Of a stretch of DNA of 35,587 bases, positions 8,512 to 16,875 are shown piece by piece. Position 1 is the stretch's first letter; each line of letters begins with the position of its first letter. Location of the stretch: contig CADWAF010001045.1 of NCBI GenBank assembly GCA_902984215.1, positions 1 to 35,587 on the forward strand, read 5' to 3'. Source of the DNA: Willaertia magna (Eukaryota > Heterolobosea > Eutetramitea > Acrasida > Naegleriidae). Below the pieces are notes generated by a model that saw only the letters and a program-made list of their open reading frames with translations, was not told where the DNA came from and searched no databases. A program made the translations under genes and the position numbers.

Positions 8512-9936
8512 ATGGCTTGCCTTAACAAAATAATACTTTTGGCTTTAGCTTTGATGCTGTTGGCAGTATATACTAAGGCTGATTGTACCGGAATTATTGC
8601 AAACAAAAACAATGTTATGAATTGTGAAACTACAGTTTTGAGCGGTCTTCAGTTTTGTTCTTTCATGAATGGAAAGAAAACAGATAAAGCTTTCAACTCA
8701 AAAATTATTAGCAGCAACGAAACTTATGCAGACTATGTTGATTTTTTCTTGGAAGGCAAGTATTATTAATAATCACTTACTCATACATTTCTTTAGAGTC
8801 TTTTGAGAAAATGAGGGGGTATTTAGCAAAGGAAGGAATGCCTGTTTGTGGAGAATGTTTAGAGAGATTAAAGATTTTGTACTGCGCTAACGCATTCCCT
8901 GCAGAAGGTTATGTAAGCTGTCTTTCAAACTCTCTTCTTAAATATTTGGGAGAAATAGGAAATAGATGTAGTGGATTTTGTTGTGCTAAAGATAGTGGGC
9001 TCTGTCTGATTGACTCCAACGGAAAGTCCTGTACTATTAATTTAGATTATTCCAACGTTGGTTTACTTGCTTGTATGGCTCCTTCCCTTGGAAATCTTTT
9101 TTCAAAGCTTAAAGAATGTAATAAGCACTTTATCCGTAAAGCTTTATGCACAGATGCAATGGCAACTTGTGGTTGCTCTGTTGATTCAAAATTCAATGAC
9201 GTTTGCGATAGATTTTTCTCTGATAATGGTGTTGCGATTGACTCGGGCTTAAATTATCCTAAAGGTCAATGTAGTTCCACACCTGGATGGTGTTCAAGTG
9301 GTTCTTGTCCAACAACAACTATGTCAACAAAGTCTTTGGACGGTTTACAATCTACTGAGAACATTTTCACATATATCGAGGGAATATTTGGAAATAGAAA
9401 ACAATCAACTAGACAAATCGTAATTGGTACAAATCCAGAACTTAAAGCGTGCACAAGCAAAGTTTGGATTGGAGCTCCAGTCCCTTTTCTCTTCGTAAGT
9501 ATTAGTTTCAGTAATATTGTAACACTATTAGCCAACCCTTAAATCTGTCAGCTTTGAACCTCCAGCAATGGCACAACTAGAATCTTATTCAAAACGTTTA
9601 GCTTGCTCTAATAATACTTGTGTTTACGCCTGTACTAATCCAAAATCTTTTGAATTTAATCCAGCAGCTGAGGCTGATGCCGGAAAGTGCAACGTAGATC
9701 CATTCGCAGGCCTTGTGTATGTTTCTGAAAACATTTGGTGGATAGCTACCTTAGCTGCAATTGCCGTTTTACTTGTTTTATGTTGCTTAGTTTCAGTAAT
9801 GATATTCTGTATATACCGTTGTTGTTGTAGACAAAGAGTAAAGATGTTAAAACAACAAAGAAGGAAGAAGTTAGAGAAAGGTGATAGAGTAAGCAGACTT
9901 CAAAATGCAGCAGAAAGTATTTTAAACAAATTGTAA
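8512..9936 (+). CDS. Cys-rich type I membrane protein, three exons
   Basis: Exons 8512-8755, 8797-9494 and 9532-9936 give 448 residues. Intron 1 (41 nt) only works as a GC-AG intron (AAG|GCAAGT...TTTAG); intron 2 (37 nt) is GTAAGT...TTAG. The protein has an N-terminal signal peptide (KIILLALALMLLAVYTKA) and a long extracellular part with about 30 cysteines (CGECLERLKILYC, CSGFCCAKDSGLC, CGCSVDSKFNDVC). One membrane span near the C-terminus (IWWIATLAAIAVLLVLCCLV) is followed by CCC and a basic tail (KMLKQQRRKKLEK). I do not recognise a family. A cell-surface or endolysosomal protein is likely. It heads a run of three closely spaced + strand genes. Confidence 0.8.
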
Positions 9937-9971
9937 ACAGTAAAATAAAAATTACCTTCTTATTCGTTGCA

Positions 9972-10826
9972 ATGAGAAAGCAATTACTATATCGATTCAA
10001 ACCTTCTGTAACTCAATTGACCATCAACAACCAACCATTGCGCTCATTTCACTCATCCTTATTGCGAAGCAGAACAAATGAAATTAAAACATCAAGTGAT
10101 ACCACAGTTTCAACCCCAATAAGTAGTGTTAACAATTTTTATCATCTAAGTGCGAGGGACATCAATGGAAATGAGAGAGGTTTCGAACAATTTAGAAACC
10201 AAGTATGTGTTGTAATTAATGTTGATGAAGAATTATTAGTGGACATTGAACATCATCGTCAAGCCGAAATAGCAACACAACTTCTTCAATTAAGGGATTT
10301 ATATAACAATTATGTAGAAGATGGTTTTCAAGTACTTTGTTTCCCAACAGCAAAATCAGATTTAGTTGAAAAACAACATAAATATCATCACATCACTCAT
10401 GCAAACCAAGAAATACATTATCCTGTAGAAACTCCTGATATTTCAACTAAAAGTATTAAAGAATTTTATTCCATTAACCCTCTCCAACAAATTGATGTAG
10501 ATAGTTACCGCCATAAAGTACGTGACGTAGTTCAGAAATTTTACGATTGTAGATTTGTATTATTTGATAGAACTCACGTAAATGGTGAGGAAACACATGA
10601 AGTATTTCGTTTCTTAAAAGAAGCAGCATGGGAAGAATTAAAAATTAAAGAAGAAGAAATGTACAGAGATTTCCATCACGATGACATGCACACCCACCAT
10701 GATATCCTTGAAATGAATACAAAGTTTGTAATTGATAAACATGGAAGAGTTGTTATTAGATTATCAAGAAATGTTGAACCATTACAAATGAATGGGTTAA
10801 TTCAAAAGTTATTAGCTGAAAGGTAA
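9972..10826 (+). CDS. Mitochondrial glutathione-peroxidase-like protein lacking the catalytic residues
   Basis: The 284-residue protein starts with a likely mitochondrial presequence (FKPSVTQLTINNQPLRSFHS; Arg/Ser-rich). Residues about 55-284 follow the glutathione peroxidase thioredoxin fold: FYHLSARDINGNERGFEQFR, VCVVINVDEE, LRDLYNNYVEDGFQVLCFPT, VNGEETHEVFRFLKE and TKFVIDKHGRVVIRL. The catalytic Cys/Sec expected after NVAS is absent (NVDEELL). The FPCNQFG motif carrying the Gln is FPTAKSD, and the WNF tryptophan is replaced (EMNTKF). A His-rich insert (RDFHHDDMHTHHDILEM) precedes the last strand and could bind metal. It is therefore probably not a classical peroxidase. It starts 35 bases after the previous gene. 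A divergent peroxiredoxin-like fold is the alternative. Confidence 0.65.
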   Translation: MRKQLLYRFKPSVTQLTINNQPLRSFHSSLLRSRTNEIKTSSDTTVSTPISSVNNFYHLSARDINGNERGFEQFRNQVCVVINVDEELLVDIEHHRQAEIATQLLQLRDLYNNYVEDGFQVLCFPTAKSDLVEKQHKYHHITHANQEIHYPVETPDISTKSIKEFYSINPLQQIDVDSYRHKVRDVVQKFYDCRFVLFDRTHVNGEETHEVFRFLKEAAWEELKIKEEEMYRDFHHDDMHTHHDILEMNTKFVIDKHGRVVIRLSRNVEPLQMNGLIQKLLAER

Positions 10827-10860
10827 TAAAATTGTTGTGACATTTTATTTAACAAAAAAA

Positions 10861-11965
10861 ATGTCAACTTTAGATGGATTTATTTCCGACAATATAATTT
10901 ATTCCCTGTTGCAATCGGATGATGGTGATAATAAAAATATAAATGTTAAAATTGATTATGTTTCTATTATAATTATTATTGGAGCTGTATTTGCTTTAAT
11001 TTTTATTATTTTATTACTTTCAATGATAATCTTTAGAAACTCAAAAAGTAGGTATTTAATAATTCTACAATAATTAAAATAATTTTATAAAATATTTAAA
11101 AAAAGGAAAATATAAATTATTTCAATTTAGAAAAAGAGAGAAATCAAATTTAGATTTTGATAAAGAATTTTATAAAACTAAAATAACGAATAAGAAAATT
11201 TCTTTATCCATTATGAAAAATGCCAATCAATCAAAAGAAATTCAAATAAATTTACAATCACCAATTAATAATTATATACCATTAATGAAACAAATACCAA
11301 CATTTCCACATTTATACACTTTTACAGCACCTCATCTACAAGGATTAGTTTTTTACTGGAATGAAAAATTAAATGAAGAAAATACAATTTATTCACCAAA
11401 CCATAATAATATGAACAATGAAATTAGAAATTCAATTCACTATCAAAGAGATCATTTATTACCAGTTGATTTAATAAATGATACAATTCATTCACCTTCA
11501 CGTTTAAGTATTGGAAGTGAGAAATCAACATCTACAACAGTTGTTATTAATAATAATAACATAATTGGTAATTCACCTTTAACTTCTTTATCAACAACAA
11601 TGCAACAACAGATTTGTAAACAACAACCAATAACTTTACAAGATTTTCAGAGAATGATTAAATATAATTATATTACTTATTTTGATTTTATTAGAATATC
11701 ACCTTATATTTTAGAGAAATATTTTATACAACTAGATAATGATTTAATTAGACCATTTACTTTAAATGTTAGAAAATATTTAGAAGATGTGATTTTAAAG
11801 AAATTTAATTTACATGAAAATAATGAAGATTTAAAATTAAATATTGAAAAATATTTAAATATTTATGAAGAGAATGCTTTTCAAACGGCAAATAAAATAT
11901 CAACAACGACAGAAGAATTTATAGAATTTTTAAATATTTTAAATTTTATTTTAACAATTTCATAA
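10861..11965 (+). CDS. Single-pass membrane protein of unknown function, two exons
   Basis: Exons 10861-11051 and 11131-11965 join across a 79-nt GTATTT...TTTAG intron into 341 residues. A short N-terminus is followed by one strong membrane span (YVSIIIIIGAVFALIFIILL, residues about 34-57). Then come a basic stretch (KSRKREKSNLDFDKE) and a long Asn/Ser/Thr-rich cytosolic region. The C-terminal 110 residues (FQRMIKYNYITYFDFIRISP; TLNVRKYLEDVILKKFNL; EEFIEFLNILNFIL) look helical but match no family I can name. The start 34 bases after the previous stop was preferred over a GTG further up. Its 3' end faces the convergent SRA gene 50 bases away. Confidence 0.65.
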
Positions 11966-12015
11966 AATTTTATGTTATTAAAAATACCATTGTAAATAAA
12001 TTTGTAAATAATAAA

Positions 12016-13665
12016 TTAAGAATAATTTAGTTTTGGTTGACCGTCTAACCTTACAAGTCTAAATTTAATTACTTTTCTTACTCCCTCCATCTCTGTCCAA
12101 CAATCTGTAACCCAATACAAACCATCATATCGATAACCTTCTCCTGGCGAAAATCTACTTCTTAATTGAGATCCTCTAACAACCCTTACTGGTATCTTCC
12201 TAATCATACTCAAATACAAACTTTTATTATATTTCGTTAATTCTTGATCTCCTGCACCTTGTCCTGAATAGATAAATACATTCCCAAAATCTATATCACT
12301 ATATTCATAAGCAGCAGATGATTGAGCAACAATTGAACAACAACACTCATCTTCATTACCATTAATACCTTGTTGTATCGGAGTATGAATCTTAGCTGCA
12401 GAGACTTCTTTTCTACTTTCAAATCTTTTACCAATTTCTCCTATATTGCCATATACACGCTTACTTCCAATTATTGTTACAGGTTCTTGTCCAATCCACT
12501 TCTTATAATCTCCCATTGCATTTCTATCTTCTTCTGTTATATCGGCACTACATCTTCTTTGTCTTAATAAATCCTTTTCATTAGTAGGAACAGGGTAGCA
12601 CATCCTTCTTTCAGTAGAAACAGCATTGTCCACAAGTAAAGAAGTACTTTTCTTTGGAGGAACATAAGGTTTAATTAATTTTTTCTTCTTTGCTGCCTCT
12701 TCCTCTCTCTTCTTCTTTTCTTCATTTTCTTCCATTAATTTACGTTTCTTTTCTTCCCTCTTTTGATTCTCTTGATCTAAAAGAACGGTATTTCTAGATC
12801 CTCCTGAAATCTTCACTTTTGAGGGACTTGATATAAGCTTTGAAGCCGTTGTTGGTGGAATATTTCCCGAAGAAGAAGAAACAGTTGAAGATGAAGAAGG
12901 TGCTCTAACAGGACGTTTCAATTGTTGAGTTGCAATTGGTGGTTTAAAGAATTTACTTGTCTTAACGCCATTATTTAAATTAGATAGTCTTTCTCTTCTT
13001 ATTTCATCTTCATCTTCTTCTCGTAATTCAATTACTTCTTCTCTTAATATTTTAGGTGCTGATAATCTATTAGAAGAAGATGAAACATTATTAGAAGGAG
13101 GAAGTGATGTTGGATAATTTGCATTTGTAAGTACTTTTGTTTGTGGTTGGCTATTATTACTTTGATTATTAAAAGTATTTGTAGTCGCTAATGTTGGTGG
13201 TGATGGATTAATCTTCATTGTCAATTCAACCTTTTCTTTTTTTTCATTCATATTATTTACCTTATCTTTTAATTCCATAATTAAATTTAATGTTTCTTCT
13301 CTTTCCTTTTCAATTATTTGTGAAACATGAACTTTCTCGTGATTACCATGAGGTGACAAAAAACTACATTCTCCACAAATTAACACTTTACATGGTTTAC
13401 ACAAAACTTTTAAAACGTTTGAAGGATGTTTTGGACAAACGTGGTGTTCTGAAACAAATGTTTGAAGTAAAATCATTTCGGATTTCTTTCCCAGATCATG
13501 CAATTGATGATCTTTATTTACTTTCTTTCTACTGTGAAGATCTAAATGAGAATAACATAGATTTTTATTACATTGATCACAATATTTAATTGCTATTCCT
13601 TGTTCGTCATCATCATACTCTTCAATACACAGGTCACAACGTAATTCTTGCACCGCAAGCTTCAT
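12016..13665 (-). CDS. Chimeric B-box-SRA domain protein
   Basis: The frame encodes 549 residues. Residues 8-58 and 73-115 are B-box-like zinc-binding segments (CDLCIEEYDDDEQGIAIKYC; HHVCPKHPSNVLKVLCKPCK). Residues 119-149 begin a coiled coil. Residues 150-400 are low complexity with a KKKREEEAAKKKK run. Residues 405-549 are an SRA domain: YGNIGEIGKRFESRKEV, IHTPIQQGI, SSAAYEYSDIDFGNVFIYSG, GAGDQELTKYNKSLYLS, RVVRGSQ, GYRYDGLYWVTDCW and KFRLVRLDGQPKL. SRA domains (UHRF1, SUVH) bind methylated or hydroxymethylated cytosine by base flipping; the Y...D...YSG pocket elements are present. The first 149 codons are a near copy of the gene at 32488-34254. Similarity ends at the ATG of Met150 (13218), which may be the original start of the SRA gene. 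Confidence 0.82.
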   Translation of the reverse strand: MKLAVQELRCDLCIEEYDDDEQGIAIKYCDQCNKNLCYSHLDLHSRKKVNKDHQLHDLGKKSEMILLQTFVSEHHVCPKHPSNVLKVLCKPCKVLICGECSFLSPHGNHEKVHVSQIIEKEREETLNLIMELKDKVNNMNEKKEKVELTMKINPSPPTLATTNTFNNQSNNSQPQTKVLTNANYPTSLPPSNNVSSSSNRLSAPKILREEVIELREEDEDEIRRERLSNLNNGVKTSKFFKPPIATQQLKRPVRAPSSSSTVSSSSGNIPPTTASKLISSPSKVKISGGSRNTVLLDQENQKREEKKRKLMEENEEKKKREEEAAKKKKLIKPYVPPKKSTSLLVDNAVSTERRMCYPVPTNEKDLLRQRRCSADITEEDRNAMGDYKKWIGQEPVTIIGSKRVYGNIGEIGKRFESRKEVSAAKIHTPIQQGINGNEDECCCSIVAQSSAAYEYSDIDFGNVFIYSGQGAGDQELTKYNKSLYLSMIRKIPVRVVRGSQLRSRFSPGEGYRYDGLYWVTDCWTEMEGVRKVIKFRLVRLDGQPKLNYS

Positions 13666-14345
13666 CTTAAGGGCTTTAGTCTTTTTTTTTGAAATAGTTT
13701 TAATAATGTTGCTTTTATTATATTAATTTTTTATTAACTTATATTAAAATATCATATAATATATATTAAATTGTTAAAAAATAATAATTTTATTTTTTTT
13801 TATTTTTTTTTATTTAAATAATAATATATATAGCAAAACAAAAATTAAATTAAAAAAATAAATTACACTTAAAAAAAATTTAAAAAAGAAATAATATTTT
13901 TAAATAATTTAAAAAGAAAATAAGTATAATTATACTTTATACTAAAAAAAGTTGTTTGTATAAATTAAGATACTTTTAAATATACTTTATTCTTTAAAAA
14001 AATTATTAAAAAATTTTTGTTGATTTAATATTTTTTTTTATTATTTAATATTTTAAAAAATATTTTACAATTAACTTGTATTTTAATTTATATCTTTAAT
14101 TCATCACATTTCAATTTAATTATAAGATTTAATAATTTTTTTAATATAAATTTTATCGAATTTATTTATTTCAATTTTAGTAATTAATAGTAAACATTTT
14201 TTTGTTTAATATTTTTAAATTTTTTTTAAATTATGTAATAAACATTTACACTAAATACGCCAATACACAAATAAAGTTAATCTAAACGAAACAATAAAAT
14301 ACAAAGCAGCCATAATAAAAATTATAAGTTTACAAAAAGTATGGT
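13666..14345. other. A/T-rich spacer inside duplication copy A
   Basis: This is the upstream region of the chimeric B-box-SRA gene and the 3' flank of the Cys-rich gene. It is nearly all A/T with poly-T and poly-A runs and no usable frame. It aligns with 34255-34928 through many shared words (for example AAAGTTGTTTGTATAAATTAAG) but with several insertions and deletions. No RNA gene is visible. Confidence 0.6.
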
Positions 14346-14702
14346 TTATAAATCCTCATGGGTATAATACTCACTGCCACTTTTTACTTGTGACTTCAAG
14401 GTTTTTGGTTTATCCCACCATTCTCTTACTGGTGTATGGCTGAGACTATGATAAGCACCAGGTCTATAATCAGTACAATTACAACCACTTTCACAACAGC
14501 GGGTTGTCATTTGGGTTTCTTGTTGCTTTTGGGGAGGTACATAAATGTCATAAGATAATGCACAAGAAGGACGTATCATTATAAAACTACCGTTTTTAAT
14601 TGCAGTTGGAGTAGCTGGTTGTGTTTTATTACAATGTTGGCAGTGACATTCTTGTTTGAAATCTCCAAGTTTTGGTGGGATGTAGTTGTGTGGTTGTGAC
14701 AT
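14346..14702 (-). pseudogene. Decayed copy of the Cys-rich zinc-ribbon-like protein
   Basis: The frame from the ATG at 14702 is still open for 118 residues and is the duplicate of the 134-residue protein at 34929-35333. Compared with that copy it has lost 12 residues including the CACGH motif (after TDYRP) and four residues near the end (KIAQ). It has also changed a probable zinc ligand (MICPSC to MIRPSC). Both losses are in frame. Upstream in-frame codons to 14783 differ from the partner and are not taken as coding. It may be a drifting paralogue rather than a dead gene. Confidence 0.6.
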
Positions 14703-14858
14703 TTTTAATAGTTTACAATAAAGAATATTACACTTTTGATTGTGCTTATAATAAATTTTAAGTGCCAATAAACTGTATAACAAGATTGTAAAATGTTTAT
14801 TTTAGTAAATGACTATTGTTCAATGTCCTCCCTTCTAATATTAATTAATTAGAGATTA

Positions 14859-14936
14859 TTAATTACATTGTTGTAAATAATCAATAATTTGTTTAGTTAC
14901 TTCATTTGAACCACTCATTTCCTTTAAAGTATTTAA
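14859..14936 (-). pseudogene. Truncated C-terminal fragment of a duplicated gene
   Basis: The minus strand encodes the same final 25 residues and stop (…KEMSGSNEVTKQIIDYLQQC…) as the partial gene at 35510-35587. Here the frame runs back only a few codons before a TGA, and the sequence changes to that of the plus-strand regulator gene. It is the right-hand end of the duplicated block and can only be a remnant. Confidence 0.65.
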
Positions 14937-15017
14937 CCAAAATCAAAGAAACGTAAAACTAATGAAAAGAAAGATGAACATTTAGAATATATTGAACAAT
15001 TAACTTGTGGATCAACT

Positions 15018-16778
15018 ATGTGTGGCAATGGACATTCACCAATGTATCATCAAAGATTTCAACAACCAATTCAATCTCCTATGCCTCAACCACAACAACA
15101 AGCCTTATATTATCCTCCCACTCAACAACAATCTTTTAATAACTTTCAACAACCAACAATACCTCAATCAAATATTATTAATAATGTAGATATAGATAAT
15201 TATATTAATGAATTAACAATGAATAGAAACTATCCACAAGGATCATCTTCATGGAATCCAAATACTTCTAATTCAAATATGATGAATAATAATAATTCAC
15301 TAATAAGTTATAATCCTAGTCCTTTATTAGATCAACAATTTGTTGTTAGTGTACATACAAGAACATTAATAGATCAATTTTTAGAGTAAGTTTTTAATAA
15401 TTATATTATTCACTAACAATTTAATAGTTCAGTTACTTGCCATTCATTAGTAGATCGTAATCTACTTGATAATGCTATAAATAAAGTAGTTGGGTCTTAT
15501 AACTCTGACCCTACTGGTGCCTCACTTTTAGTAAACATTGCATGCGCACTAGGAGCTCAACGCATAGAAGATAAGAAGAATATGATGGAGTTCTTCAATA
15601 GAGCTAGACATCAAGCAGGTTTGTTATTTGATGAACCTTCAAGGGAAACATCATGCGCACTAAGCTTAATGAGTATTTATGCATGTTCTGAAGGTGAAAG
15701 AATAAAGGGACAATTATATAATAAAGTTGCAATGGAAATGTCATTAGAATTAAGTAATTATCAAATTGATAATGATAAATATTATCAAACATTTAATTAT
15801 TTATCTTTATCAATGACAATAGCTAAATTCTTATTTGAATTAAATTTATTAAAAATTGAAGATGATACTATTGAGATTTTAATTAAGAATAATAATAATA
15901 ATAACAGTAATAACAATCAAATACAAACATTTAAGGAACTAGTAAAGAATATTAAAACATTTTTATCATGTTCCAGTGTACAAACAAGTATTACAGATAT
16001 TGAGAATAAGGTATTTAACATGAATTTAGTTGAGGGAAGTGAAGAAATGGCATTTACATCTATATTATTATATTATTATTTATCTTCTAGAATTGCATTG
16101 GTTTCACATAATCAAATTGAATATATAAGTATTTTAAGGAAATTAGAATTATTAGAAAAATATTTAGAATCTGAAAGTTTTAAAAGAGAAGATGTACAAA
16201 AGAATGTTCATAGATTTTGTTTATATTCATTAAGATCTGATATTTTGGTACGTTGTGGTTTAGACAAGATGGGTTTACATTGTGCTACAAAAGCCACAGG
16301 ATTATCAGCTAAACCAACATTTTGGAAATCTTCACCTTTAATAATATTTTTCTTTCCTTTATTAATTAAAGTTAATCTTAGTGTGAATGATAGTAGTATG
16401 TCAATAGAGAATTATAAAGCACTTAAATTAATTTCTTCAAAATTTACTGTACTCAAACAAACACTTTTTGATATGATTAATGTAATGAATAAGAGACATG
16501 AATTTATAGATTTATTAGAGAGTGAAAGGAATGCCAATCAAAATTTTATGCCTCAAGGTTATAGTACTGTGACACAAGGTAATATTAATTTTACAAATAG
16601 TAATAACAATATGCTTTTACCAAATGATAATTGGCTTGCGACCCTAGATGATACTCCTTGCACTAGTGACTGTCAAGATTTAACTGAGCTATTACAACAA
16701 TTGGGTTCAGCAAACGACCAACAGGATTATCAAGCTAAGTTAGAGAGTATTTGGCAATCAATAAATACGCAACAATAA
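15018..16778 (+). CDS. Fungal_trans-like transcription regulator, probably lacking its 5' end
   Basis: Exons 15018-15385 and 15428-16778 (GTAAGT...AATAG, 42 nt) give 572 residues from the first in-frame ATG. The frame is open back to 14937, where it starts abruptly after TAA with PKSKKRKTNEKKDEHLEYIE. That is the type of basic linker and short coil that follows a Zn2Cys6 binuclear cluster. The second exon contains a region like the fungal-specific transcription factor middle homology domain (DPTGASLLVNIACALGAQRI; FNRARHQAGLLFDEPSR; CALSLMSIYACSEGERIKGQ). The cluster itself is missing and the loss coincides with the edge of duplication copy A. The protein may therefore be a regulator without DNA binding, or a pseudogene. 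Confidence 0.65.
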
Positions 16779-16875
16779 AAAAACTTGTAAATTATTTAGT
16801 GTACGATGCTCAAATTTTTTTATTAAAGAAATTTTCCATTATTTTTTATAAATTAAATTTACAATGTATTTACAT

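Larger units (their letters stand above)
13218..14936. repeat. Segmental duplication, copy A (partner 33.8-35.59 kb)
   Basis: This block repeats the sequence at about 33798-35587 in the same orientation, roughly 20.6 kb away. It carries the B-box coding start of a minus gene, an A/T-rich spacer, a Cys-rich minus gene and the last 26 codons of a further minus gene. Coding parts differ at few positions (about five changes in the first 149 B-box codons); the spacer has more indels. The left edge lies at the ATG near 13218. The right edge lies at or just after 14936, but the partner runs off the window there, so the true edge could be slightly further. Confidence 0.9.

Noticed and set aside
9972..10826. 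Selenocysteine recoding in the GPx-like gene
   Set aside because: There is no in-frame TGA at the catalytic position; the codon there encodes an ordinary residue.
13290..13589. A 99-codon plus-strand frame, also present at 33879-34178
   Set aside because: It is antisense to the B-box coding region and appears twice only because that region is duplicated. It has no domain.
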